Positions 1 to 10,478 of a stretch of 64,000 bases of DNA are shown in pieces. Both the position numbers and the translations under genes were made by a program. The stretch's first letter is position 1; each line of letters opens with the position of its first letter. Source of the stretch: Pseudomonas sp. Teo4 (GTDB lineage Bacteria > Pseudomonadota > Gammaproteobacteria > Pseudomonadales > Pseudomonadaceae). Location: contig NZ_JAXCIL010000001.1 of the NCBI RefSeq assembly GCF_034387475.1, forward strand, positions 3,038,001 through 3,102,000, in the 5' to 3' direction. The notes under the pieces were generated by a model. That model was not told the DNA's origin. It was given only the letters and a program-made list of their open reading frames with translations, and did not search any database.

Positions 1-3000
1 TGCAACTGAACCTGCGGCAGCAGTTGCAGCACTCGGTCACGCAGGTTCGCCGACAGCGCTTCGCCACCGGAGAACACCCGGCGCAGGCTGGTGCAGTTGG
101 CGGTTAGCGGCTCTTGCACGAACACTTGCAGCAGCGGTGGCACGAAGTGCAGCGTGGTCACGCCATGCTGCTGTACCAGCGCCGCGATGCGCTGCGGGTC
201 GCGGTGCTCGCCTGGCCCTGCGAGTACCAGCTGGCACCCGGTGACCAGCGGCCAGAAGCACTCCCACACCGACACGTCGAAGCTGATCGGCGCCTTTTGC
301 ATCAGCACGTCGCTGTCGTTCAGTGCGTAGGTGGCCTGCATCCAGCCCAGGCGTTCGGCCAGGGCCGCGTGGGTGTTGCCGACGCCCTTGGGCTGGCCGG
401 TGGAGCCGGAGGTGTAGATCACATAGGCGAGGTTGTCGCCATCCAGGTGCAGGCCGGGGGCCTGGCTAGGCCAGCTGTCCAGGTGCAGCTGGTCCAGGGC
501 GATGGCGCTGACGCCTTCGACCTGGGGCAGTTTGTCGAGCAGGCCGCTGTGGCTCAGCAGCAGGCCGGCCTTGCAGTCTTCGAGCATGTAGGCCAGGCGT
601 TCGGCCGGGTAGTCGACGTCCAGCGGCACGTAGGCGCCGCCGGCCTTGAGGATGGCCAACAGGCCGATCAACAGTTGTGGCGAACGCTCTACGGCGATGG
701 CAACGCAGGTGTCGGGGCCGACGCCCTTGTCACGCAGGTAGTGGGCCAGGCGGTTGGCTTGCTGGTGCAGCTCGGCGTAGTCGAGGCTGCCGCCCTCCCA
801 CACCAGCGCGGTGCGTTGCGGGGTCAGCCGTGCCTGTTCGTTGAGTTGCTCGACCAGCAGGCGCTGCGGCGTCGGAGCCGGTGCCTGGCCCCAGCTCAGC
901 AATTGCGCACGGGCGGGTTCATCCAGCAGTTGGACCTCACCCAAAGCTAGCTGCGGCTGGGCGCAGACCTGCTCAAGCAGCGCCAGCAGGTGGTGAGCCA
1001 GACGCTTCACTGTACTGGCTTCGAACAGCTCGGCGGCGTAGTCGAAGGCCAGGCTCAGGCGGCCCTGGTGGTCTTCTTCGCTGTGCAGCTGCAGGTCGAA
1101 CTTGGCTTCGCGGCTGTGCCACGGCAGTTCTTCGGCCAGCAGGCCGGGCAAGCGGCGCAGGGCCGACAGGTCGCGCTGCTGGTGGTTGAACATGACCTGG
1201 AACAGGCCTTGCTCACGCGCCTCAGGCAGGGCTTCGAGCAGTTGTTCGAACGGCAGGTCCTGGTTCGCCTGGGCTTCAAGGGTGGCCTGGCGCACCTGTG
1301 CCAGCAATTGCTGGAACGGCAGGCGGCCATCGAGCTGCGCACGCAGCACCTGGGTGTTGATGAAGAAGCCGACCATGCCTTGGGTTTCCAGGCGTGGGCG
1401 GTTGGCATTGGGCACGCCGACGCGCAAGTCGCCTTGGCCGCTGTAGCGGTGCAGCAGGCCTTGCCAGGCGGCCAGCAGGACCATGAACAGGCTCGCCTGT
1501 TGCTCGCGGGCCAGTGCCTTGATGGTGTCGCCCAGCTTGGCGGGCACTTTCAGGCTGAAGCGCGCGGCACGTTGGTCGCGTTGGTTGGCACGCGGATGAT
1601 CGGTGCACAGGTCGAGCACGGGCAGTTCATCGCCCAGTTTGTTCTTCCAGTAGGCCAGTTGGCGTTCGGCCTCCCCGTCCGCCAGCCACTGCCGTTGCCA
1701 GCTGCCGTAGTCGGCATAGCCCAGCGACAACGCTGCCAGGTTGGCCTCCAGGCCTTGGCAGCGCGCGGCATACAACTTGGCGAACTCATCGAGCAGGATG
1801 TTCAGCGACCAGCCGTCGGCGATGATGTGGTGCAGGGTCACCCACAGCTGGTGGTCTTCGTCATCCAGGCGCACCAGAGTCACGCGCAGCAGCGGGCCGC
1901 AGGCCAGGTCGAAGGGCCGCTGAGCTTCCTCTTCGCGTCGTGCCGCCACCTCGGCGGGGGACTGGCCTTCGAGGTCCAGGTGACTCAGGTTGAAAGGCTG
2001 CTCGGGCAGAATGCGCTGCACGGCCTGGCCGTCTTCTTCGCCGAACAGCGTGCGCAGTGATTCATGACGTGCCACCAGCGCCTGGAATGCAGCCTCCAGC
2101 GCGGCCTGGTCCAGCTCGCCACGCAGGTGCAGGCCAGCGGGAACGTTGTAGGCCGCCGACTGCGGCGCCAGCTGCCACAGAAGCCACATGCGGTTCTGCG
2201 CCAGCGACTGCGGCAGGGCCTTGCCTCGGCTCAGGGCGCCGATGGCGGTTTTGCCGGTGCCTTGGGCGAGTACCTGCGCCACGGCGGCGCTGTAGTCGGC
2301 CAGGGTCGGTGCTTCGAACAGGGTGCGCAGGCCCAGGTCGATGCCCAAGTCGTCAGCCAGGCGTGCAGTCACCTGGGTGGCGGCGATGGAGTTGCCACCC
2401 AGCAGCAGGAAGTGGTCGTCCGCAGCCACCGCCTCAATCTTGAGTATTTCGCGCCAGACGGCAGCAATCCGCACCTGCAGGTCATCGGCCGGCGCAGCGG
2501 CCTGGGCCGACTCGGCAGATGCCGGGAAGCGTGCGTAGCAGTCCAGGCTGCCATCGTTCATGCGCAGGCGGCAGGCCGAACGCTGCAGTTTGCCGCTGGA
2601 GGTCTTGGGCAGCGCGCCCGGGTTGAGCAGCAACACCACGGCGGGTGCCTGGCGGCAAGCGTCGGCGATCACCTGACGCAGGGTCTTGATCAGCTCCTGA
2701 GGCTTGATGGCCTTCTGCACGTTGCGGCTGATTTCCACCGCCACGCCGATGCCCTCCTCGCCCTGATCGTCGACGGCGAACACTGCCACGCGGCCTTTGC
2801 GCAGCACTTCGACTTCACGCTCAAGGGTTTTTTCCAGGTCCTGCGGGTACAGGTTCTGCCCGCGAACGATGAGCATGTCCTTCAGGCGACCAGTGACGAA
2901 CACTTCGCCATCGCGCATGAAGCCAAGGTCACCGGTGCGCAGCCAGGTCTGGCCGTCCATTTCGACGAAGGTGCGGGCACTGGCCTCGGGGTTGCGCCAA

Positions 3001-4232
3001 TAGCCCAGGGCGATGCTCGGGCCGCCGGCCCAGATTTCGCCCACCTGGTTGTCGCCCAGCACTGCAAGCCGCTGCGGCTCGACGATGCGCACGGCGTGGC
3101 CAGGCTGCGGATAGCCACAGCTCATCAGCACGCTGCCCTTGCCTGGCTCGGCGCGGTTGGCGGCGAACGCTTCGGCATCCAGTTCCAGGGCACCGATGCC
3201 CTGGCCACGACGGCTGCCACTGACGAACAGCGTGGCCTCGGCCAGACCGTAGCTGGCGAAGAAGCTGCTCGGGTCGAAGCCGCAGGCGCGGAATTTGTCG
3301 GCGAAGGTGTCGAGGCTGTCATGGCGAATGGGCTCGGAGCCGGAATAAGCCACGCGCCAGCGGCTCAGGTCGAGTCCGGCCAGGGCCGCCTCGCTGACCC
3401 GCTCGCTGCACAGGCGGTAGGCGAAGTCGGGGCCACCGCTGATGGTGCCGCCGTACTCGCTGATCGCCTGCAACCAGCGCACGGGCCTTGCCAGGAAGTA
3501 GCCGGGCGACATCAGCACGCACGGCACACCGCTGAAGATCGGCTGCAGCAGGCCGCCGATCAGGCCCATGTCGTGGTACAGCGGCAGCCAGCTGACGATC
3601 ACATCGTCCGGGTTCACGTCGATGCCGAAGCCATGGCGAATCAGTTGTTCGTTGGCCACCAGATTGCCGTGGCTGACCTGCACGCCCTTGGGCAGCGCGG
3701 TGGAGCCGGAGGTGTACTGCAGGAAGGCGATGTCATCGCCTTGAAGCGTAGGTTCGCGCCAAGCATTGGCCAGTACCGGGTCCAGGCTGTCCACAGCCAA
3801 CAGTTCTGGGGCGTTGTCCGCCGCCAGGGCTTCCAGGCCCTGCAGGCTTTCATGCAGCGCCGTGACGGTCAGCAGCAGCCGTGGTTCGGCGTCGTCGATG
3901 ATCGACAGCAGGCGTTCCTGATGGTGGCGGCGCGACGACTCAGGCGGGTACGCCGGGACGGCGATAACACCGGCATACAGGCAACCGAAGAACGCCGCGA
4001 CGTAATCCGGGCCACTGGGGAACAACAACACCGCACGGTCACCCAATACGGCGCGTGCCTGCAGGGCGGCGGCGATGGTGCGTGCGCGCGCGTCCAGGTC
4101 CCGATAGCTGAGCACGGCCTGCTCGCTGGGGTCATCGGCCAGAAAGCGCAAGGCGATCCGGTCCGGGGTCTGCGCGGCGCGTTGCGCCAGGGCCTGGACC
4201 AGCGTGAGCGGGAGTTCGAAGGCGTCCGTCAT
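1..4232 (-). CDS. pvdL: Pyoverdine peptide synthetase PvdL, N-terminal part (cut by window edge)
   Basis: A long minus-strand frame begins at ATG 4230-4232 (MTDAFELPLT) and runs off the left edge with about 1,410 codons visible. Domains in order: a fatty-acyl-AMP-ligase-like loading domain (TSGSTALPKG near residue 177), a carrier protein with LGGNS near residue 612, a condensation domain with HHIIADG near residue 802, then an adenylation domain (TSGSTGQPKG near residue 1275). This acyl-ligase/T/C/A start is the hallmark of PvdL, the cytoplasmic NRPS that acylates and starts the pyoverdine chromophore peptide. The full protein is normally over 4,000 residues, so only about a third is present. 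A PvdS-type box lies about 90 bp upstream, and pvdS is divergent. The frame is intact over its visible length. Confidence 0.93.
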   Translation of the reverse strand, partial: MTDAFELPLTLVQALAQRAAQTPDRIALRFLADDPSEQAVLSYRDLDARARTIAAALQARAVLGDRAVLLFPSGPDYVAAFFGCLYAGVIAVPAYPPESSRRHHQERLLSIIDDAEPRLLLTVTALHESLQGLEALAADNAPELLAVDSLDPVLANAWREPTLQGDDIAFLQYTSGSTALPKGVQVSHGNLVANEQLIRHGFGIDVNPDDVIVSWLPLYHDMGLIGGLLQPIFSGVPCVLMSPGYFLARPVRWLQAISEYGGTISGGPDFAYRLCSERVSEAALAGLDLSRWRVAYSGSEPIRHDSLDTFADKFRACGFDPSSFFASYGLAEATLFVSGSRRGQGIGALELDAEAFAANRAEPGKGSVLMSCGYPQPGHAVRIVEPQRLAVLGDNQVGEIWAGGPSIALGYWRNPEASARTFVEMDGQTWLRTGDLGFMRDGEVFVTGRLKDMLIVRGQNLYPQDLEKTLEREVEVLRKGRVAVFAVDDQGEEGIGVAVEISRNVQKAIKPQELIKTLRQVIADACRQAPAVVLLLNPGALPKTSSGKLQRSACRLRMNDGSLDCYARFPASAESAQAAAPADDLQVRIAAVWREILKIEAVAADDHFLLLGGNSIAATQVTARLADDLGIDLGLRTLFEAPTLADYSAAVAQVLAQGTGKTAIGALSRGKALPQSLAQNRMWLLWQLAPQSAAYNVPAGLHLRGELDQAALEAAFQALVARHESLRTLFGEEDGQAVQRILPEQPFNLSHLDLEGQSPAEVAARREEEAQRPFDLACGPLLRVTLVRLDDEDHQLWVTLHHIIADGWSLNILLDEFAKLYAARCQGLEANLAALSLGYADYGSWQRQWLADGEAERQLAYWKNKLGDELPVLDLCTDHPRANQRDQRAARFSLKVPAKLGDTIKALAREQQASLFMVLLAAWQGLLHRYSGQGDLRVGVPNANRPRLETQGMVGFFINTQVLRAQLDGRLPFQQLLAQVRQATLEAQANQDLPFEQLLEALPEAREQGLFQVMFNHQQRDLSALRRLPGLLAEELPWHSREAKFDLQLHSEEDHQGRLSLAFDYAAELFEASTVKRLAHHLLALLEQVCAQPQLALGEVQLLDEPARAQLLSWGQAPAPTPQRLLVEQLNEQARLTPQRTALVWEGGSLDYAELHQQANRLAHYLRDKGVGPDTCVAIAVERSPQLLIGLLAILKAGGAYVPLDVDYPAERLAYMLEDCKAGLLLSHSGLLDKLPQVEGVSAIALDQLHLDSWPSQAPGLHLDGDNLAYVIYTSGSTGQPKGVGNTHAALAERLGWMQATYALNDSDVLMQKAPISFDVSVWECFWPLVTGCQLVLAGPGEHRDPQRIAALVQQHGVTTLHFVPPLLQVFVQEPLTANCTSLRRVFSGGEALSANLRDRVLQLLPQVQL

Positions 4233-4322
4233 GGGGTGTTCCTGCCAGTGTCTGGTGAAGTCGGCCGGCTGCCCCGCACGCGTTGGGCGGGCAGCGCTCG
4301 GCGGCCGGATGTACACAGGGGA

Positions 4323-4346
4323 ACGGATGGGCGCAGGAAGAAATTA
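4323..4346 (-). promoter_or_regulatory. Candidate PvdS-dependent (iron starvation) promoter of pvdL
   Basis: Read on the minus strand the site is TAATT, 16 bases, CGT. This differs by one base from the PvdS/IS-box consensus TAAAT-N16-CGT. It lies about 90 bp upstream of the pvdL ATG in the right orientation, next to pvdS itself. Confidence 0.6.
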
Positions 4347-4409
4347 GCGTTTGCCGGGGTTGGGTGAGGGGCTGCAAGTGCAAGTCTCGAGAGTTGCTGC
4401 GCTCTGCAG

Positions 4410-4481
4410 ATCGAGCGCCGCCCGCGCGGCGCATCGCGAGCAAGCTCGCTCCTACATTTGTTTCGGGCCAGTTATTCCTGA
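4410..4481 (+). repeat. GC-rich dispersed repeat, single copy
   Basis: This element begins GAGCGCCGCCCGCGCGGCGC and ends near TTTCGGGCCAGTTATTCCTG. It is nearly the same as each arm of the large inverted repeat at 12256-12467, with a few differences and a one-base deletion. It is a palindromic intergenic element, probably of the Pseudomonas REP type, lying between divergent pvdL and pvdS. Confidence 0.75.
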
Positions 4482-4506
4482 AAAGTATAGATACTAATTA
4501 CGTTTC

Positions 4507-4539
4507 GTATTTGACAATCATTATCATTCTGAATAGCTT
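4507..4539 (+). promoter_or_regulatory. Fur box overlapping the pvdS promoter
   Basis: Bases 4507-4525 match the 19-bp Fur consensus at 14 positions, including the whole right half ATCATTATC. The box overlaps a -35 hexamer TTGACA (4511-4516). A weak -10, TAGCTT (4534-4539), follows after 17 bp. Fur control of the iron-starvation sigma factor is well established in fluorescent pseudomonads. Confidence 0.8.
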
Positions 4540-4606
4540 GTCGCACGTCGTAGGAAGCTTCCCAAATCTGGAGGCGACCTCTCCCCTCTGAGACAAGGTG
4601 ATTTCC

Positions 4607-5137
4607 ATGGCGGAACAACTATCCACAAGTAAGTGCGATTCACCATTACTTCAGGCATTCGTCGACAATCGCAGCATTCTGGTGAAGATCGCGGCACGCA
4701 TCACCGGCTGCCGTTCGCGCGCCGAAGACGTGGTGCAGGATGCATTCTTCCGCCTGAGCGCCGCACCGCAGATCACCTCGTCGTTCAAAGCCCAGCTCAG
4801 CTATCTGTTCCAGATCGTGCGCAACCTGGCCATCGACCATTACCGCAAGCAGGCGATGGAGCTCAAGTACTCCGGCACTGAAGAGGAAGGCCTCAATGTG
4901 GTCATCCAGAACGCTTCGCCGGAAGCCACGCACATCAACCTCGCCACCTTGGAACACATTGCCGACGCGCTCAACGAGCTGCCGCAGCGCACCCGCTATG
5001 CCTTCGAGATGTACCGCCTGCATGGCGTGCCACAGAAAGACATCGCCAAGGAACTGGGCGTGTCGCCGACGCTGGTGAACTTCATGATTCGTGATGCCCT
5101 GGTGCATTGCCGCAAGACGGCCAGCCGCCAGGCCTGA
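4607..5137 (+). CDS. pvdS: Iron-starvation ECF sigma factor PvdS
   Basis: This 176-residue ECF sigma-70 protein directs RNA polymerase to pyoverdine genes under iron limitation. Region 2 is visible near residues 10-85 (RAEDVVQDAFFRL, LFQIVRNLAIDHYRKQA). Region 4 is visible near residues 120-170 (ELPQRTRYAFEMYRLHG, QKDIAKELGVSPTLV). The start is placed at ATG 4607 (MAEQLSTSK) because AAGGTGA lies 7 bases upstream and PvdS proteins begin there; a GTG at 4598 is in frame but less likely. The gene sits under a Fur box and is divergent from pvdL. Its target boxes occur before pvdL and before the acetyltransferase downstream. Confidence 0.96.
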   Translation: MAEQLSTSKCDSPLLQAFVDNRSILVKIAARITGCRSRAEDVVQDAFFRLSAAPQITSSFKAQLSYLFQIVRNLAIDHYRKQAMELKYSGTEEEGLNVVIQNASPEATHINLATLEHIADALNELPQRTRYAFEMYRLHGVPQKDIAKELGVSPTLVNFMIRDALVHCRKTASRQA

Positions 5138-5152
5138 GTTTTTTCATCCAGG

Positions 5153-5243
5153 GCCTTATCGCCGGCAAGCCGGCTCCCACATGGACCGCGCTGATCTTGA
5201 GATCACTGCCATACCTGTGGGAGCCGGCTTGTCGGCGATTGCG
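5153..5243. repeat. REP inverted pair
   Basis: Two inverted copies of a Pseudomonas REP (GCCGGCAAGCCGGCTCCCAC type) at about 5153-5180 and 5215-5243 are separated by a short spacer. They lie between the convergent ends of pvdS and the acetyltransferase gene and may act as a bidirectional 3'-end structure. Confidence 0.85.
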
Positions 5244-5244
5244 G

Positions 5245-6258
5245 TCAAACCAACTTGCAGTGATCGAAGAACCGCTCCCGCCCCAGAATCATCAGTGCCG
5301 CACGCTTGTGCGGGAAATCGAACTCCTTCTCGCAATGGAAGCACTGGTCGTGCATGTAGCCGATCATCTTGCCGTTGTCGGCACGCGGCTCGGCCACCAC
5401 CCGCTGGGTGCGCGGGTCGTCCAGGAACAAGTAGTGCACCAGGGCCGACAACCAGCTGGCCACCTTGTGCGGACCACGGTGCGCCTCTTCACCCACCAGC
5501 ATGTGAACGCCGCGGTCGTAATCGTCCGCCGGGTAGAACGGCGCGATGCGGTCTTCTTTCGCCCAATAGGCTTCGAAGTAGGCGAAGGGCTGGTCATCGA
5601 AACAGCCGATCAGGGTCAGGGTGTGCGGGTCGGCGTCGAGCTTTGCCAGGTACTCGCGATGCTGCTCGAGCGAACCGCCCTCCTGCCAGAACTGCTCCAC
5701 CCGCGGGTTGTTCTGCCAGCGGTTGAATCGCTCCAGGTCCTGGTCGATTTCCAGGGTGCGCAGCGAAACCCAACTGCCCAGACGGGCATCGAAACGACGG
5801 TATACCTCACCGCGAGGTTTCGGTGCACGGCGCGGGTGGCGCTTGCCATTGCTGATCTGCATCTGCTGCGGGTAGGCCCCAGTGGCAGCCTGGCCCAGCC
5901 AGGGCTGAGGCAATTGCCAGAACAGGGTGCGCTCGCACAGGTACTGCCCCGGCTGCTCGGTGCTCAGCAGCAGGCCGCTGGCCAGTGCCTGGGGCATGGG
6001 CTCGGCCAGTTGCCAGGTCAGGCGCTGGCGCGCCGGGTCGCGTGACAGCAACCAGTAGCACGCCGCCCACAAGGCCTGGTAGGGGCGCTCCGGGCACAGG
6101 CTTTCGAGGTGAACGCGCAGGGATTCAGCCGGCTCCAGGCGCACCCGGATCAGCGGGCGACCTTCGAGGGTCAGGCTCAGCCAGCAGTCACCCTCGTCGG
6201 CACTCAGGCTGCGCCAGCGTGGCAGGGACAGGGGCTGCGAAGCGGCATCGAACGGCAT
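5245..6258 (-). CDS. IucB/AlcB-family siderophore acetyltransferase (pyoverdine)
   Basis: This 337-residue protein has a C-terminal GNAT-type acyltransferase of the siderophore-biosynthesis family (Acetyltransf_8) from about residue 160. Typical stretches are ERFNRWQNNPRVEQFW, FAYFEAYWAKED, RGVHMLVGEEAHRG and QRVVAEPRADNGKMI. Family members N-acylate hydroxylated ornithine or lysine in siderophore precursors, so acylation of N5-hydroxyornithine for pyoverdine is the likely role. A perfect PvdS box (TAAAT-N16-CGT) lies 46 bp upstream of the ATG, tying it to the pyoverdine regulon. It converges on pvdS. The substrate cannot be read from sequence. Confidence 0.88.
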   Translation of the reverse strand: MPFDAASQPLSLPRWRSLSADEGDCWLSLTLEGRPLIRVRLEPAESLRVHLESLCPERPYQALWAACYWLLSRDPARQRLTWQLAEPMPQALASGLLLSTEQPGQYLCERTLFWQLPQPWLGQAATGAYPQQMQISNGKRHPRRAPKPRGEVYRRFDARLGSWVSLRTLEIDQDLERFNRWQNNPRVEQFWQEGGSLEQHREYLAKLDADPHTLTLIGCFDDQPFAYFEAYWAKEDRIAPFYPADDYDRGVHMLVGEEAHRGPHKVASWLSALVHYLFLDDPRTQRVVAEPRADNGKMIGYMHDQCFHCEKEFDFPHKRAALMILGRERFFDHCKLV

Positions 6259-6303
6259 GGTAATGGCTCACAGGTAGAGGAAAGGAAGGCTCACACCTGA
6301 AAA

Positions 6304-6327
6304 CGTGGCCACCCTCCAGGAATTTAG
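6304..6327 (-). promoter_or_regulatory. PvdS (IS-box) promoter of the acetyltransferase gene
   Basis: On the minus strand this reads TAAAT, exactly 16 bases, CGT, a perfect match to the PvdS promoter consensus. It lies 46 bp upstream of the ATG at 6258 and overlaps the stop codon of the preceding gene. Confidence 0.8.
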
Positions 6328-7133
6328 TCGTGGGGCGCTTCGACGCTGATGCGGTAAGGCTGGAAGATGCGCGTCAGCTCGCCGGTGTCGCGCAGGTAAC
6401 GCAACAGCGCCGCGAACGCCTCGTCGCTGATCGGGGCACCGGGGCGTAGCAGCGCGTAATGATGGTAAATCTGGTCGACCCGCTCCGAAGCCATCAACTG
6501 CCCAAGGCTGTCCGGGTTGCGCACCAGAAAATCGCTCAGGTAGGAGCGAGTCACCAGGGCGATGTCGGAGCGGCCAGCCTGAACCATCAGCAGATTGCTG
6601 TCGTGGGAATAGGTCAGCGTCGCGTTGTAGGTTTTGCGCAGGTAATTTGGGTCGGGGTTGAAGCTGGCGAATGCATAGTGGTAACCATTGAACAGCGCCA
6701 GGCGCTTGCCGCTCAGGTCATCGAAGTAGTGTTGGTCGCGGTTGCCGAGCTTCTTGGCGACGAACACCTCGGCATCCTCAAGGCCCATGTCGACGGTCTG
6801 ATGCGGAATCTGCTGCCAGCCCCATTGCGGGTTCTCGAAAATCGCCATGTCGGTGCGACCCTGCTGCAAGTCGCCGAAACGCCGCTGGATGGAGGTGGGC
6901 ACCAACACGAAACGGTAGTCCTGCTGCAACCGGTTCAGGGCCTCCACCAGTTGTGGCAGCAAACCGGTGTCCGCGCCCTGCTCAGGCCGTACGGTATAGG
7001 GAGGAAAATGCGCGGCACCGATTTTCACTTCGATGGCCTCGCCAGCCCAGGCAGGCGCTACCAGCCACAACGCGGCGAGTGCAAAGAAAGAACACAACAC
7101 TTTTAGGCCGGGCGCTGGAGTCAAGACGGACAC
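6324..7133 (-). CDS. Periplasmic substrate-binding protein (SBP_bac_3-like)
   Basis: This 269-residue protein has an N-terminal signal peptide (hydrophobic CSFFALAALWLVAPAWA, cleavage near residue 30). A two-lobed binding-protein fold of the amino-acid/polar ligand type follows (IKIGAAHFPPYT-like start of lobe 1, DMAIFENPQW, KRLALFNGYHYAF). No permease or ATPase lies beside it, so it is an orphan binding protein or a sensor component; the ligand is unknown. It is on the minus strand upstream of the acetyltransferase, whose PvdS box overlaps this gene's stop codon. Confidence 0.8.
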   Translation of the reverse strand: MSVLTPAPGLKVLCSFFALAALWLVAPAWAGEAIEVKIGAAHFPPYTVRPEQGADTGLLPQLVEALNRLQQDYRFVLVPTSIQRRFGDLQQGRTDMAIFENPQWGWQQIPHQTVDMGLEDAEVFVAKKLGNRDQHYFDDLSGKRLALFNGYHYAFASFNPDPNYLRKTYNATLTYSHDSNLLMVQAGRSDIALVTRSYLSDFLVRNPDSLGQLMASERVDQIYHHYALLRPGAPISDEAFAALLRYLRDTGELTRIFQPYRISVEAPHD

Positions 7134-7287
7134 TCATCACGGTTCGTACCTGGATGCGCCTAAACTAGGCGTTTTCCCGGCAAGGCACAACCGCTGGTTA
7201 TGCCAAAGTGAGGGCATTTTGCCAGGGGATGCCGAGGGGCCGGACATTGGCTACGCTGCTCTGGCATGTATGGCAAGGGAGCCAAGT

Positions 7288-7839
7288 ATGGGCCATTGGT
7301 TGGTGATCGACCTGGAAGCCACCACCGACGACGGTGGCTGGCCGGTCACAGAGATGGAAGTTATTGAAATCGGCGCCAGCCTGGTGACCCGCGAAGGCCG
7401 CGAAGTCGACCATTTCCAGCGCTTCGTCAAGCCCAGGCGGCGTCCCCAGCTGACACCGTTCTGCCGCGAACTGACACATATCAGCCAGGCCAGCGTCGAC
7501 AGTGCCGCAGGCTTCGCTGACGTGTGGGCCGCTTTTGAACGGTGGCTGGGGCACCATCAAGGCCAGTTGCAGGCGTGGGTCAGTTGGGGCGACTACGATC
7601 GCCAGCAGTTGCTGCAGGAATGGCAGCAGCACAAGGTCGACAGCCTGCTGCGCACCCTGCCACACATCAACCTCAAGCAGCGTTTTGCCAAGGCTCGCCA
7701 CTTGCAGCGCCCAACCGGGCTGAACGGTGCCCTGCAACTGGCCGGGCTGCAGTTTTGCGGGCAACAACACCGGGCCCTGGAGGATGCTCGCAATACGGCG
7801 CGCCTGCTGCCCTTGAGCCTGCCCGCCCACGGCACCTGA
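7288..7839 (+). CDS. DEDDh 3'-5' exonuclease family protein
   Basis: This 183-residue protein has the exonuclease motifs in order: Exo I VIDLEATT (Asp8, Glu10), a middle motif around SWGDYDRQQL, and Exo III HRALEDARNTA near the C-terminus (His and Asp). This is the DEDDh fold shared by DNA polymerase III epsilon, RNase T and KapD-like proteins. The start is ATG 7288 preceded by AAGGGAG; the frame is open further upstream without a comparable ribosome-binding site. The substrate (DNA or RNA) is not determined. It is transcribed divergently from the binding-protein gene. Confidence 0.88.
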   Translation: MGHWLVIDLEATTDDGGWPVTEMEVIEIGASLVTREGREVDHFQRFVKPRRRPQLTPFCRELTHISQASVDSAAGFADVWAAFERWLGHHQGQLQAWVSWGDYDRQQLLQEWQQHKVDSLLRTLPHINLKQRFAKARHLQRPTGLNGALQLAGLQFCGQQHRALEDARNTARLLPLSLPAHGT

Positions 7840-7915
7840 AAGCAGATGACGGCGCCAGTGGCCTTGGGCATACTGGCCAGCCCTTTTTCATCCCCCTCAT
7901 TTCAGGAGTCGCCCT

Positions 7916-8200
7916 ATGTTCAAGGTCAACGAGTACTTCGATGGCACCGTCAAGTCGATCGCCTTCGAAGGCACTGAAGGTCCGGCCACCGTTGGCGTCA
8001 TGGCACCGGGCGAATACGAGTTCGGCACCGCCAAGCGCGAGATCATGCATGTGGTATCGGGCGCCCTGACCGTCAAGCTGCCGGGCAGCGACAACTGGGA
8101 AACCTTCAATGCAGGCGACAAGTTCAATGTTGCCGCAGACAGCAAGTTCCAGCTGCAGGTCAAGGTTGATACCGCTTACCTGTGCGAGTACCGCGACTGA
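7916..8200 (+). CDS. ppnP: Pyrimidine/purine nucleoside phosphorylase
   Basis: This 94-residue cupin-type protein of the former DUF1255/YaiE family matches the family end to end ([40 protein letters not shown]). E. coli PpnP phosphorolyses several pyrimidine and purine nucleosides to base and ribose-1-phosphate. A strong CAGGAG ribosome-binding site precedes the ATG. A REP inverted pair follows the stop codon. Confidence 0.95.
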   Translation: MFKVNEYFDGTVKSIAFEGTEGPATVGVMAPGEYEFGTAKREIMHVVSGALTVKLPGSDNWETFNAGDKFNVAADSKFQLQVKVDTAYLCEYRD

Positions 8201-8209
8201 TTGATTCGT

Positions 8210-8292
8210 CTGTCCCGGCCTCTTCGCGGGTAAACCCGCTCCCACCGGTTTAGTCTGTGGGGGCGGGTTTACCCGCGAAAGGGCCGGGACAG
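8210..8292. repeat. REP inverted pair
   Basis: Nearly perfect inverted copies at 8210-8244 and 8257-8292 share CTGTCCCGGCC followed by TTCGCGGGTAAACCCGC and are separated by 12 bases. They lie between the convergent ppnP and hydrolase genes. Confidence 0.9.
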
Positions 8293-8297
8293 CCAGC

Positions 8298-8990
8298 TCA
8301 GTCCATCAGAAATTCTGCCACCCTTTCAGCCGCCGCCTGCATATGCTGCTCATGGCTGAACCCCGAAGCCTTCAGTGGCTTCAAGTCATGATCCGCCGCC
8401 ACCAGCCAGCTCACCTCGATCGCAGGCGACAGCGCATACCCCTGAACCGCCTCCCGATTACCCAGTGCATCGCGCTCGCCTTGCACGATCAGCGTTGGCG
8501 TGCGCAGCCCTGCCAGATGCTCGACCCTCGGCTTTTCCGGCTTGCCCACGGCGTAGAACGGATACCCCAGGCACACCAGCGCATCGGCACCGAGCTCATC
8601 GGCCAGCAAACTGGCCATGCGCCCGCCCATGGACTTGCCGCCAATGGCCAGCTTTCCCGTGACCAAAGGTCGCACCTGCCGGTACACCTCGTGCCAGCAT
8701 TCCAGTAATACCTTCTGCGGATTGGGCGGCCGTTTGCCGCCACTCACCCTGCGCTCGGCCATGTAGGGAAACTCGAAGCGAATCACCCCCACCCCAAGCG
8801 CCGCCAGCCTTTGCGCCATGTCCTCCATGAACGCGCTGTCCATGGGCGCACCCGCGCCGTGGGCCAGGATCAGGCAGCCTGCGGGGCCTTCACCCAGGCC
8901 TGTGCGCGGTGGGTCGCAGCGCAAGCCTGGGACATTTCCGATATTCGCCCATTGATCCCCGTCAATACCGGCACTTTGCCCATTAATCAT
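8298..8990 (-). CDS. Alpha/beta hydrolase (KANL2/DLH-like small hydrolase)
   Basis: This protein is about 230 residues if translated from ATG 8990 ([10 protein letters not shown]). It shows [12 protein letters not shown] (oxyanion region), the nucleophile elbow [10 protein letters not shown], a late acid region ([10 protein letters not shown]) and a catalytic-His candidate in ADHDLKPL. The family is predicted esterase/hydrolase of unknown substrate. The frame is open upstream to 9050, but that would run into ccoN1, and the ANR box of ccoN1 lies inside its first codons. It converges on ppnP. Confidence 0.85.
   Translation of the reverse strand: MINGQSAGIDGDQWANIGNVPGLRCDPPRTGLGEGPAGCLILAHGAGAPMDSAFMEDMAQRLAALGVGVIRFEFPYMAERRVSGGKRPPNPQKVLLECWHEVYRQVRPLVTGKLAIGGKSMGGRMASLLADELGADALVCLGYPFYAVGKPEKPRVEHLAGLRTPTLIVQGERDALGNREAVQGYALSPAIEVSWLVAADHDLKPLKASGFSHEQHMQAAAERVAEFLMD
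8952..8965 (+). promoter_or_regulatory. ANR/FNR box of ccoN1
   Basis: TTGAT, four bases, GTCAA is a perfect half-site pair for the ANR/FNR consensus TTGAT-N4-ATCAA class. It is centred about 82 bp before the ccoN1 ATG and falls inside the 5' end of the divergent hydrolase gene. The regulator gene anr is at 23.4 kb in the same block. Confidence 0.8.
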
Positions 8991-9040
8991 GCTTGCCTCG
9001 CTGTAAAGCCTGCCAAATAACCGTGGATGGGAACCCATAC

Positions 9041-10465
<1,425 letters not shown>

Positions 10466-10478
10466 GGAGACCTGCCTG

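Larger units (their letters stand above)
4233..4606. other. pvdL-pvdS divergent intergenic region
   Basis: This 374-bp gene-free stretch holds a PvdS-type box for pvdL, one copy of a GC-rich dispersed repeat (about 4410-4481) and a Fur box overlapping the pvdS promoter. I see no additional gene in it. Confidence 0.8.

Noticed and set aside
114..4367. Long plus-strand open frames of 278, 356 and 767 codons opposite pvdL
   Set aside because: They are antisense to a clear multi-domain NRPS frame, have low-complexity Gln/Ala/Gly-rich translations typical of GC-rich complements, and show no domain or ribosome-binding support.
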